Source: Crossiella sp. S99.2 (GTDB lineage: Bacteria > Actinomycetota > Actinomycetes > Mycobacteriales > Pseudonocardiaceae). Taken from it: a DNA stretch of 64,000 bases. The stretch covers positions 186,001 through 250,000 of the forward strand of contig NZ_JALMDK010000003.1 in assembly GCF_023094165.1 (NCBI RefSeq), given 5' to 3'. Positions 42,327 to 50,295 of this stretch are shown here, one piece after another (position 1 is the stretch's first letter; every line of letters begins with the position of its first letter). A model generated the notes under the pieces. The model searched no databases. It saw nothing but the letters and a program-made list of their open reading frames with translations, and was not told the DNA's origin. A program made the translations under genes and the position numbers.

Positions 42327-43109
42327 ATGCGGGTGCGACGACTGGGCTGGGCCGGCGTGGAGATCGAGGCAGGCGGCCAGCGACTGGTGATCGACTACGT
42401 GCGGGACCTGTCACCGCTGTTCACCGGGTGGCAGCCCGGTGCGGGACTGGTCAGGCCGAGTGGGAAGGTGGCCGCCGCACTGCTCACCCACCTGCACCGC
42501 GACCACACCGACGCGGCCGCACTCGCCGACGTGCTGACCCCGGGCGCGCCGGTGCTGCGACCGGCGCCCGGCCACGGCGACGACCTGGACAACGTGACAA
42601 CCCTGCCCGCCGAGCGCGCACTGGTCCGGCACGAACTGGCCGCCGAGGTCCTGGACGCCTGGTCCACCCGCGAACTCGGACCGTTCCGGGTCACCGCGGT
42701 CCCCGCCGTCGACGGGCTGGGCGACCCGCAGCTGAACTGGGTGGTGCAGGCCGACGGACAGCGGGTCTTCCACGGCGGTGACACCATGTTCCACGGCTAC
42801 TGGTGGCTCATCGCGCGCCGGTTCAGCCCGGTCGACGCGGTGTTCCTGCCCGCCAACGGCGCGGTGGTCGACGCGCCGCACCTCCAGCCGCCGAGTCCGC
42901 TGCCCGCCGCGCTGGACCCCAGGCAGGCCGCCGCGGCCGCGGCGATCCTCGACGCCCGGCACGCGGTGCCGATGCACTACGAGGCCGAGCAGCCGGACAA
43001 GATCCCGGGCTACGTCGAGGTCACCGACCCGGAGGCCGAGTTCCGCACGCACGCAGGCGGGCGGGCACGGGTGCTGGCGGTCGGGGAATGGCTGGACCTG
43101 GCTGCCTGA
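42327..43109 (+). CDS. MBL-fold metallo-hydrolase
   Basis: A 260-residue metallo-beta-lactamase-fold protein. Metal-binding motifs are ALLTHLHRDHTDAAALAD (HxHxDH), RVFHGGDTMFHGYWW (Asp ligand) and AVPMHYEAEQPDKIPGYVEV (late His). It lacks a signal peptide. The ATG at 42327 follows GAGGGAG. It is divergent from a tetR gene across a long inverted repeat, so it is probably induced by the ligand of that repressor. The substrate is unknown. Confidence 0.88.
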   Translation: MRVRRLGWAGVEIEAGGQRLVIDYVRDLSPLFTGWQPGAGLVRPSGKVAAALLTHLHRDHTDAAALADVLTPGAPVLRPAPGHGDDLDNVTTLPAERALVRHELAAEVLDAWSTRELGPFRVTAVPAVDGLGDPQLNWVVQADGQRVFHGGDTMFHGYWWLIARRFSPVDAVFLPANGAVVDAPHLQPPSPLPAALDPRQAAAAAAILDARHAVPMHYEAEQPDKIPGYVEVTDPEAEFRTHAGGRARVLAVGEWLDLAA

Positions 43110-43113
43110 CCGG

Positions 43114-44223
43114 CTAAGGCGTCAAGGCCAGGGGCAGGGTGGCTTTGGTGTGCTCGTCCTGGCGGCCGTCCACCGGGACCACCGGCACGCCCAGGCTCTG
43201 CGAGGCCCGCTGCGGACTCAGCCACAGCCCACCGGCCGCCACGCCGACCCGGGCGCGGGCCTGGGCGACCAGGTCGCCGCGGGCCGTGCGGGACAGCGTG
43301 TAGGAGGTGCAGGTGAACATCGCCTCCGGGGCGCAGCGGCCGAGCAGGGCCACCGCGTCGGCCGGGTCCTTGGGCACGAAGCAGGCCTGGCGCAGCCTGC
43401 CCACCGAGACATCCCGCCAGGACTCGGTGACCCGGTGCCGGGCGGTGCCGTCGTGCGCGACCGGGCCGGAGACGACCTCCGGGTCGGCGCCGACGGCGAC
43501 CAGGAGTTCCTGGTGCAGTTCCAGGGTATCCAGGGCGGTCGCCGGATATCCGGCCTCGGCGAGGCGGCTCACCAGTCGGTGTGCGGCGCTGGCCACCGCG
43601 CGCCTGCTGCCTTCCTGGCCGCCGCCGCGGGCCAGCGCGGCCAGTGGGGCCTCGGCGGGGCGGTAGCGCAGGGACAGCCAGTGCACCCGGATCGGGGTGG
43701 CCGCGCCGGTGCTGGCGGGCAGTCCGGGCAGGGCCCAGACCACCAGCTGGGCGCTGCTGAGCCGGATGTCGGAACGCTCGTAGACCTCTTGCAGTAAGCG
43801 GATCAGCGCGTCCGGCGTAGGGTGTGCCGCCGGTGCGATCCGCACCATCGTGCAGAAAGAGGCCTCTGCCTCAAGAGTTGCCACTCCTACCCTGTTGCCC
43901 GCCCGGTCCACCTGGGTATGCACGGACAGGTCCGGTAACAGGGCCCGCAGCGGGGTGGCCGCCTCGCGGGCGGCCAGCCGGGGCCTGCGGCGAAGGAAGC
44001 GCAGGTAGAGGGCTGCCCAGCGGTACGGCGGCAGGCCGCGGATCCGGAGCAGGGTAACGGCGAGGGCGAGGGTGGCGACGGTGATGGCGGCGATGCTCAC
44101 CGGTCCGAAGGGGACCGCGGTGGCCAGCACGGCCAACGCCGCGATTTCCACCACGGCAATTGTGCCCGCGCCCAACGGCACCACCCGTCCCCGCCGACCG
44201 GTCGAGGGAACGCTCATCCGCAT
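43114..44223 (-). CDS. eccE: Type VII secretion protein EccE
   Basis: A 369-residue EccE, a peripheral subunit of the ESX-type inner-membrane secretion complex. Two adjacent membrane spans lie at about residues 20-38 and 43-62 (VVEIAALAVLATAVPFGPVS region), followed by PPYRWAALYLRFLRRR and a soluble domain with GNRVGVATLEAEASFCTMVR and RHRVTESWRDVSVGRLRQ. These match actinobacterial EccE. The start may be ATG 44223 or 44217. It is divergent from eccB, ends 4 bases from the convergent MBL stop, and marks the left border of the T7SS locus. Confidence 0.85.
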   Translation of the reverse strand: MRMSVPSTGRRGRVVPLGAGTIAVVEIAALAVLATAVPFGPVSIAAITVATLALAVTLLRIRGLPPYRWAALYLRFLRRRPRLAAREAATPLRALLPDLSVHTQVDRAGNRVGVATLEAEASFCTMVRIAPAAHPTPDALIRLLQEVYERSDIRLSSAQLVVWALPGLPASTGAATPIRVHWLSLRYRPAEAPLAALARGGGQEGSRRAVASAAHRLVSRLAEAGYPATALDTLELHQELLVAVGADPEVVSGPVAHDGTARHRVTESWRDVSVGRLRQACFVPKDPADAVALLGRCAPEAMFTCTSYTLSRTARGDLVAQARARVGVAAGGLWLSPQRASQSLGVPVVPVDGRQDEHTKATLPLALTP

Positions 44224-44251
44224 GCACCACCGAGAGTTTGGGAAAGCCTTG

Positions 44252-44260
44252 CGGCACAAG
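44252..44260. promoter_or_regulatory. CGGCACAAG half-site in the eccE/eccB divergent promoter
   Basis: CGGCACAAG, followed four bases later by CCGG, lies 29 bases before the eccE start. The same nine bases begin the palindrome at 52771 in front of the WXG100 genes, and a near copy lies before eccC. It also forms CCTTG-CGGCA-CAAGG, a local dyad (44247-44261). Confidence 0.45.
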
Positions 44261-44343
44261 GATTCCGGCCAACGAACCACAGGAAGTGACAGTGGTGATC
44301 GATAGTATGGCCCAGCAGAGAATGGCGCGAGGGGGCAGCGGCG

Positions 44344-45744
44344 GTGTGGACGCAGAAGGACCAGGTGCAGGCATACCAGTTCCTGCGCAGGCGACTGGTG
44401 TCCGCGCTGGTGGCCGGGGACGCCAATCACCCGGTGTCGCCGAGCAGGCGGTTGCTGCTGGGCACGGTGCTCGGACTGGCGGTGGCGCTGCTGGTCACCG
44501 CGGTGTTCGGGATCATCGGCGTGCTCAGCCCCGCTCGTGCCGCGGAGTGGAAACAGGGCGGCCAGGTCATCGTGGAGAAGGAGACCGGCGCCCGGTTCGT
44601 GCTGGGTGAGGGCGATGTCCTGCACCCGGTGCTCAACTTCGCCTCGGCCCGGCTGCTCTCCGGCGGCAACGGGGATCGCACCGTGACCGTGCCCGCCAAG
44701 ACCCTGGCGGATCTGCCGCGCGGGGTCACCGTGGGCATCCCTGGCGCGCCGGACTCGTTGCCGGAGCCGGGCCGGTTGCTGACCGGGCCGTGGACGACCT
44801 GCTCGCGGGGCTCGACCGATCTGCCCGCGAACGTGGAACCGGGGTCGAGTGTCTCCATCGGACGCTCGCCCGGTGGCCGGGAACTCGGTGCGGGACAAGG
44901 ACTTCTGGTGCGGCTGGGCAGCGGGGAGCGGTTCCTGCTGACCGGCGGGCACCGGTTCAAGCTGGCCGATGACCGGGCCGCGGCGGCGCTGGGGTATGAG
45001 GCGGTGCAGGCGTTGCCGGTGGCACGCAACTGGCTGAACACGGTGCCGGTTGGCCGGGATCTGGCGGTGGTGGCGGTGCGGCAGGCCGGTGCGCCGGGGC
45101 CGCGGCTGGGCACTGTGGACACCCGGGTCGGGCAGGTGCTGCGCGCCGAAGGCGTCGCGGACGGCTTCTACCTGGTGCGTGCCGACGGGGTGTCGCCGGT
45201 GAGCGAGACCGAGGCACGACTGGCCCTGGCCGCACCCGGCAACGCCGCGGCCTATCCGGACCGGCGGAGCCGGGTGCTGGCGGTGCCCGCGGCCGAACTG
45301 GCCGAGGCGCCGCGGGCGGAGACCCCGGCCGAGCGGGAACCGACCGGATATCCGTTGCGGCGGCCGGAACCGGTGTCCCTCGGCGGGTTGCCACGCACGG
45401 TGTGCGCGACCGATTTCGCGGCCACCGGCGCGAAACTGACCTATGGCGACACCTCGACCACACCGTCCACAGTGGACGATCGGGGGCGGGTGGCGGATGT
45501 GGCGCGGGTGCCCGGTGGCGCCGGTGCCCTGGTGGCCGACCAGCCCGCGCCGGGGGCCTCCTCCGGCGCGGTGTTCCTGGTGACCGATGCGGGCTGGAAA
45601 TTTCCGATCACAGGCGGGGAATCGGTGCAGGCGTTGGGATATGGGGCGGTGGCGCGGCAGCCGGTGCCGGCGAGTGTGCTGGCGTTGTTCCGAACCGGAC
45701 CGGTGCTCGACCGCGCCAGGGCGCAGGAGGTGATGGCACGGTGA
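44344..45744 (+). CDS. eccB: Type VII secretion protein EccB
   Basis: A 466-residue EccB, the single-span subunit whose large extracytoplasmic domain contacts the mycosin. The N-terminus WTQKDQVQAYQFLRRRLVSA followed by LVAGDANHPVSPSRRLLLG is the family signature; the membrane span is at about residues 37-60. The rest shows the repeated EccB strands (GARFVLGEGDVLHPVLNFAS, then PGASSGAVFLVTDAGWKFPI and SVQALGYG). It starts with GTG. The stop overlaps the next start as GTGA, coupling it to a response-regulator gene. Confidence 0.93.
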   Translation: MWTQKDQVQAYQFLRRRLVSALVAGDANHPVSPSRRLLLGTVLGLAVALLVTAVFGIIGVLSPARAAEWKQGGQVIVEKETGARFVLGEGDVLHPVLNFASARLLSGGNGDRTVTVPAKTLADLPRGVTVGIPGAPDSLPEPGRLLTGPWTTCSRGSTDLPANVEPGSSVSIGRSPGGRELGAGQGLLVRLGSGERFLLTGGHRFKLADDRAAAALGYEAVQALPVARNWLNTVPVGRDLAVVAVRQAGAPGPRLGTVDTRVGQVLRAEGVADGFYLVRADGVSPVSETEARLALAAPGNAAAYPDRRSRVLAVPAAELAEAPRAETPAEREPTGYPLRRPEPVSLGGLPRTVCATDFAATGAKLTYGDTSTTPSTVDDRGRVADVARVPGGAGALVADQPAPGASSGAVFLVTDAGWKFPITGGESVQALGYGAVARQPVPASVLALFRTGPVLDRARAQEVMAR

Positions 45745-46403
45745 ACAGGGAGCCGATCAGGGTCGGGGTGATCGAGGATCACCCGCTGTACCGGGCCGCG
45801 GTGGCCAGGGTGCTGGCCGATGCCCCCGATATCGAGGTGGACGGCATCGCCGAGTCGGTGGCGCAGTTCGCCGCCCGGCGCACCGGATCGGGTTCGGTGG
45901 TGGTGCTGGACCTGAAGTTGCCGGGGGTGCGGGACGCGGCCGCGGTGATGGAGGTCGTCGGCATGGGCCACCGGGTCCTGGTGGTCTCGGCGCACGCCGG
46001 GCAATCGGAGGTGCTGGGCGCGATCGCGGCCGGGGCCAGGGGATATCTGTCCAAGGACAGCGACGGGGACGAGATTTTACGTGCGGTGCGGGAGATCGCG
46101 GCCGGGAACAGTTACGTCTCGCCAATCCTGGCCTCCTACGTGCTCAACGCCTCCCGGGACCGCAACAACGGTCCGGTGATCGAGTTGTCGGTGCGGGAAC
46201 GTCAGGTGCTGGCGTTGCTGGCGGCAGGGGAGCGGGATCAGGACATCGCCGAGGCGATGGCGATCAGCGTGCGCACCGTGCGGTCCTACCTGGACCGGAT
46301 CCGGGACAAGACCGGCTGCAGGCGGCGGCCGGAGCTGACCCGGTACGCGATCGAGGAAGGGCTGGCGCACAGCACGCCGACGGACTGGGCGGGCCGTAGC
46401 TGA
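45741..46403 (+). CDS. NarL/FixJ-family response regulator inside the T7SS operon
   Basis: A 220-residue response regulator. The receiver domain has the acidic pair in VGVIEDHPLYRAAV, the phosphoacceptor Asp57 in VVVLDLKLPGV and Lys near 106 in GYLSKDSDGDEILRAV. The C-terminal LuxR-type helix-turn-helix is ELSVRERQVLALLAAGERDQ followed by DIAEAMAISVRTVRSYLDRI. It starts with GTG overlapping the eccB stop and its own stop overlaps the kinase start, so eccB, regulator and kinase are translated as one chain. It probably regulates the T7SS locus, where related dyads occur in three promoter regions. Confidence 0.93.
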   Translation: MNREPIRVGVIEDHPLYRAAVARVLADAPDIEVDGIAESVAQFAARRTGSGSVVVLDLKLPGVRDAAAVMEVVGMGHRVLVVSAHAGQSEVLGAIAAGARGYLSKDSDGDEILRAVREIAAGNSYVSPILASYVLNASRDRNNGPVIELSVRERQVLALLAAGERDQDIAEAMAISVRTVRSYLDRIRDKTGCRRRPELTRYAIEEGLAHSTPTDWAGRS

Positions 46404-47692
46404 TGGCGCCCGCCGTCGGGATCTCGACCTACCTGTCCGGACTGATGCTCAGCGGCATGCACACGGTGGCCGCGCCGCCGGAGGACCGGGTCGAGCAGGT
46501 CGTCGACCCGGCCGGGATGTCCGGCGCGGAGCGGATGTGGCTGATGGTGGGCTCCTACTGCCGGGCGCCGGTGGAGAGCGTGCTGACCCGCTCGGCCCGC
46601 TACGTGCTGCTGGTCGCGGTGCTGGCCCGCCTGGTCGGGTTGCCGCTGTTGGGCGCGATCGTGCTGGTGCGCCAAGGCATTGCCGCCGCCTGGCCGGTCG
46701 CGGTGTTCACGGTGCTGGCCCTCGGGCTGAACGTGGCCGTGGCGGTGCGGTTCGTGGTCTACAGCGGCATGCGCAAGGAAGCCGTGCACGCGGCGCTGTG
46801 GGCCGACCTGGCGCTGGGGATGAGCGCGGTGCTCGGCGTGTGGCTGCTCAGCACCGGAGAAGTGTTCCTAGACGCGATCACCGTGGTGGGCGCCTACTTC
46901 CTGGGCCTGGTGTTCCTGTGGACGGTGCTGCGCGGAGTGGTGTTCGGGGCCGCGGTGGCGGTGCTCGGCGCGATGCTGTTGCTGCCGCCGGGCGAGTGGA
47001 CCCTGGCCGCCGGTTGGGCGGTGGACTTCCTGCTGGCCGTGGTGGTGGGTGCCTGCCTGCTGTTCTACGTCGGGCTCGCGGTGCGGCTGGCCATCTCGGT
47101 CGGCATCATCCGCGGCCGGGACGCCGAACGGGTGCGCGGCGCCCGGCAGATCCACGACACCGTGCTGCAGGCCCTGGAAGTCATGGCCATGACCACCCCT
47201 GCCGACACGACCCGCGCGACCGAGGCGCTGAGCGAGCTGAGGCAGTTGGCCCGACGGGAGGCGGCCCGGTTGCGGCGCAACCTGGAACGGCCAGGGGTGG
47301 GCGCGGCGGCGGTGCGGTTGAGCGAGGACCTGGCCGAACTGGTGGCCGATATGGCCGGGGACGGCCTGCGGGCCCGGCTGGTGCTCTCCGAGATCAACGA
47401 CTCGCTGACCCAGGTGCGGCGGGCCGCGATCCGGGACGCCACCAGGGAAGCGCTGCGGAACTCGGTCAAACACGGTGGCGGCGGTGAGGTCGTGGTGCGG
47501 GTGGAGGAACGGGATGGCGGGATCGCGGTGACCACCCGGGACTACGGCACCGGATTCAGCCCGGCGGACCGGCCCGCCGGGTTCGGCATCCGGGAGTCGA
47601 TCACCGCGCGACTGGGCGAGGTCGGCGGCACGGCCATGGTCGACTCGCGGCCTTCTGGGGGCACCCGGGTGACCTTGTGGGTGCCGCGATGA
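46403..47692 (+). CDS. Sensor histidine kinase inside the T7SS operon
   Basis: A 429-residue membrane histidine kinase. After an N-terminal soluble stretch there are about six hydrophobic segments between residues 65 and 235. The HisKA_3 phosphoacceptor is His251 in ARQIHDTVLQALEVM. The ATPase domain shows the N box in TREALRNSVKHGGG, G1 in TTRDYGTGFSP and G2 in GFGIRESITARLG, so it looks fully active. There is no large extracellular domain; sensing may occur in or at the membrane. It starts one base inside the regulator stop (TGATG) and its stop overlaps mycP as ATGA. Confidence 0.93.
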   Translation: MAPAVGISTYLSGLMLSGMHTVAAPPEDRVEQVVDPAGMSGAERMWLMVGSYCRAPVESVLTRSARYVLLVAVLARLVGLPLLGAIVLVRQGIAAAWPVAVFTVLALGLNVAVAVRFVVYSGMRKEAVHAALWADLALGMSAVLGVWLLSTGEVFLDAITVVGAYFLGLVFLWTVLRGVVFGAAVAVLGAMLLLPPGEWTLAAGWAVDFLLAVVVGACLLFYVGLAVRLAISVGIIRGRDAERVRGARQIHDTVLQALEVMAMTTPADTTRATEALSELRQLARREAARLRRNLERPGVGAAAVRLSEDLAELVADMAGDGLRARLVLSEINDSLTQVRRAAIRDATREALRNSVKHGGGGEVVVRVEERDGGIAVTTRDYGTGFSPADRPAGFGIRESITARLGEVGGTAMVDSRPSGGTRVTLWVPR

Positions 47693-48798
47693 GCCGCCGG
47701 GCCGCCGGACTGGTGGCGGTGTGTTCGTTGTGCGCCTTCGGGTTCACGCCGGTCGCCCTGGCGCAGCAGTGCGCGGCCCCGGCCGGGAACTACACCGGTC
47801 CGGTCAACTGGGCGCAACGCCTGGTCGGGGCGGAACGGGTGTGGCCGCTGACCGACGGGGCCGGACAGCGGATCGCGGTAGTCGCCCCCGGCGGGGTGGA
47901 GGCGGCCGGGCAGCTCGCCGGGCGGGTGCGGGAAGCCCAGAGCGACTGCGACGGGCGGGGCACGTTCGCGGCCGGGATCATCGCCGCGCCAACCGATCCG
48001 GGCACCACCTTCGCCGGGATCGCGCCGGGCAGCCAAGTGCTTGGGGTGCGGGTCCCGCAGGGCGATCCGGACTCCCTGGCCGCCGGGATCACCCGCGCGG
48101 TGGAAGGCGGGGCGACCGTGATCGCTGTGGTCAGCCCCTCGGCCAGCGGCAGCGGCGCGCTGTCCGCGGCGGTGCGCAACGCCTTGTCCCGCAACGTGGT
48201 CGTGGTCGCCGCGGCGGCGGGGGAGAAGCCGGGAACCCGGACTTTCCCCGGCGCGTTGCCGGGCGTCCTGGCCGTCGGTGGGATCGACGCGAACGGATCG
48301 CCGGTGTCGGCGGAATCCGGCGAGCACCTGTCCCTGGCCGCGCCAGGAGCCGACCTGGTCAGCGTGTCCGCCGGTGGGCGCGGACACCGGTGGGGCGTGG
48401 GCGCACCCGCGTTCGCGGTGGCCTACGTAGCCGGGGCGGCGGCACTGGTGCGCGGCTACCGGACCGAGTTGACCGCCGAACAGGTGCGGACCCGGTTGCT
48501 GGTCACCGCAGGCGGCGCGGGCGGGGCACACGATCCGCTGCTGGGCTGGGGTGTCCTCGACGCGTACTCGGCGGTCACCGCGGAACTGCCCGAAGGGATC
48601 GCGGCCCCAGTAGTGGGGGAGCGGCCCAGCGCCGGACCCAAGCCGACCGTGGTGATCGCGGCCGGACCAGCGGCGGCGCCCAAACACGATCGGCTGGCCG
48701 GGGCGCTGACGGTGCTCGGTGTGCTGGCGGCCGGGGTAGCGGTGGTGGCCACCGTGGCGGTGCGGCGCGGGCGGGCACGCGGCTGGCGAATTGGTTAG
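47689..48798 (+). CDS. mycP: Mycosin-like subtilase (MycP) lacking the catalytic triad
   Basis: A 369-residue type VII mycosin: signal peptide (MSRRAAGLVAVCSLCAFGFT, cleavage near ALAQ), subtilase domain and a C-terminal membrane span at about residues 338-358 followed by RRGRARG. All catalytic positions are changed. The Asp motif reads IAVVAPGGVEAAG (Ala66 for Asp), the His motif SDCDGRGTFAAGIIAA (Arg90 for His), and the Ser motif GVGAPAFAVAYVAG (Ala241 for Ser). The AAGN-type motif reads AAGEK. The fold is otherwise well preserved and no frameshift is seen. In mycobacteria mycosins stabilise the secretion complex independently of proteolysis, so a structural role is likely. It is coupled by ATGA to the kinase. 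Confidence 0.85.
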   Translation: MSRRAAGLVAVCSLCAFGFTPVALAQQCAAPAGNYTGPVNWAQRLVGAERVWPLTDGAGQRIAVVAPGGVEAAGQLAGRVREAQSDCDGRGTFAAGIIAAPTDPGTTFAGIAPGSQVLGVRVPQGDPDSLAAGITRAVEGGATVIAVVSPSASGSGALSAAVRNALSRNVVVVAAAAGEKPGTRTFPGALPGVLAVGGIDANGSPVSAESGEHLSLAAPGADLVSVSAGGRGHRWGVGAPAFAVAYVAGAAALVRGYRTELTAEQVRTRLLVTAGGAGGAHDPLLGWGVLDAYSAVTAELPEGIAAPVVGERPSAGPKPTVVIAAGPAAAPKHDRLAGALTVLGVLAAGVAVVATVAVRRGRARGWRIG

Positions 48799-48830
48799 CG
48801 GCCACCGCGCCGGTGCCGGAGGATGGCCCA

Positions 48831-49487
48831 ATGCGGTGGGACGAACAGGGCCGGACGGCCGTGGAGACAGCGCTCAACGAAGCCGACGTGCTCGGTCTGC
48901 GGATCGGGTCCTCGGCGGAGTGGTGTGAGCTGCTGGTGCACGTGCTCGCGCTGCCGGAATCCGGTCCGATCGACCCCGACGCCCGCCGGATTCTGCGCCT
49001 GAACGCGCCCGCGCGAGTGCGGGTGCTGCTACGGAAGTCCCTGCCGGACGGAGGGTTCGGGCCGGCGCTCCCGCTGGCGGACCTGGCCGCGGTGGAGGAG
49101 TTCTTCGCCGGGCTCACCTGGTCCGGGCAGATGTACGGGTGGCGATTCCTGGACGAGCCGGCACTCACCGCGGACTGGCCCGCCGAACCCAGCCTCACCG
49201 TCCACTGTGGACCCGACACCGGGGCGCGGGAGCTGTACTGGTTCAACGAATGCGGACGTACCGACGGCGGCTACTGCATCGAGGGCACCGTCAGTTTCGC
49301 GGACCTGACCGTACTGCGCGCCAACGGCACCCCGGTGTCCATTGCGGACTTCACCGCCGACGGCCGCCGCTACTGGCAGGCCCTCAACAGCCGGGACGAA
49401 CGGCTCAGCGGCGAGGCCCAGCGGGTGGCACAGACCGGGACCCCTGGCTGGCGGCTGTACACGCGGGCTAGCGCGGATCGCGGGTGA
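48831..49487 (+). CDS. Hypothetical protein at the end of the eccB operon
   Basis: A 218-residue soluble protein of unknown family. It starts MRWDEQGRTAVETALNEADV and contains VLRLNAPARVRVLLRKSLPD-like and YWFNECGRTDGGYCIEG segments; a Cys/Gly-rich stretch and several Trp are near residue 140-150. It has no signal peptide and no WXG motif. ATG 48831 follows GGAGGAT. It lies 32 bases after mycP and is likely part of that operon; its 3' end overlaps the convergent lysozyme-like gene by 20 bases. Confidence 0.7.
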   Translation: MRWDEQGRTAVETALNEADVLGLRIGSSAEWCELLVHVLALPESGPIDPDARRILRLNAPARVRVLLRKSLPDGGFGPALPLADLAAVEEFFAGLTWSGQMYGWRFLDEPALTADWPAEPSLTVHCGPDTGARELYWFNECGRTDGGYCIEGTVSFADLTVLRANGTPVSIADFTADGRRYWQALNSRDERLSGEAQRVAQTGTPGWRLYTRASADRG

Positions 49488-50283
49488 ACAGGTCCAGGAT
49501 CAGCTTGCGGTACTGGTCAGCATGGTGGCGGTCCTGGCGCAGGTAGTTCTCCCGCGCCGTGGTCACGTTGGTGCCGGTGCGGTCGATCTCCTCCGCAGCC
49601 TCGCCGAGGGTTCCGGCCAGGCGGTTCAGCGTCGCGGTGTGCGCCTGGGCGGCCTGGCCGGACTCGGGGATCTGACCGAAGGTGTCAGCCGGTAGCGGGG
49701 CGGCGGTCAGGTTCCCGCGCAGGGTGCGCAGCTCGGCCGCGCCGGTGTGCAGGGTCCGGGCCAGTGGCCCGAGGGTGCCGCCGCTGGCGTGGAAGGACTG
49801 CCCAGTGCCACCCCGTGCCGGGGCCGGTGGGCGGGCAAGTGCTGGGGCCGGGACCGGCGCGGGAGCGGGTTCGGTCTGGTGGACCGGCTGGACCGGGTCG
49901 CCGTTGACCAGGCCGGAAGCGGTGCGGGCCCGGTCCAGGAACTGCCGGTAGTCGCCGTTGGTGAAGGTCGACCAGGCCCGGAAACTGGCGCCGCTGTCCG
50001 AGATGGCGAAGGCGTTGGCCGCGTTGGTCGCCGGGTCCAGGTTGGCGGTCTGGTCCCGCTGGGTGCGTTCCAGGGCGGTGCCGTGGCCGGGGTTGAGCGA
50101 GCGGATCTGCCACAACCCCACCGACGGTCCCCAGGTGTTGTTCTGCAGGGAGATATCGCCCAGGGCGTCGGTGCGGCCGCGGGATTCGGCCAGTGCGACC
50201 GCGACCGCGGTGTTGAGATTGTCGCCGCGGAACCCGGCGTCCCAGGCGTGCTGTGCGATCTCCTGGTCGGTGAGCCTGGGCAT
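49468..50283 (-). CDS. Lysozyme-like (SLT) domain fused to a C-terminal WXG-like helical domain
   Basis: A 271-residue protein. Residues 1-125 are a lysozyme-like transglycosylase domain: DQEIAQHAWDAGFRGDNLNT, then AVALAESRGRTDALGD with Glu33 as the probable catalytic acid and SVGLWQIRSLNPGHG. A Pro/Ala-rich linker (about 133-160) leads to a helical C-terminal region (165-271) resembling WXG100 proteins (LARTLHTGAAELRTLRGNLT, AAEEIDRTGTNVTTARENYL). There is no signal peptide, so export by the T7SS is inferred. A very good AGGAGGT precedes ATG 50283. It ends the eccC-strand block. A peptidoglycan-cleaving function (passage or effector) is likely. Confidence 0.82.
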   Translation of the reverse strand: MPRLTDQEIAQHAWDAGFRGDNLNTAVAVALAESRGRTDALGDISLQNNTWGPSVGLWQIRSLNPGHGTALERTQRDQTANLDPATNAANAFAISDSGASFRAWSTFTNGDYRQFLDRARTASGLVNGDPVQPVHQTEPAPAPVPAPALARPPAPARGGTGQSFHASGGTLGPLARTLHTGAAELRTLRGNLTAAPLPADTFGQIPESGQAAQAHTATLNRLAGTLGEAAEEIDRTGTNVTTARENYLRQDRHHADQYRKLILDLFTRDPR

Positions 50284-50295
50284 CGCCGGGACCTC

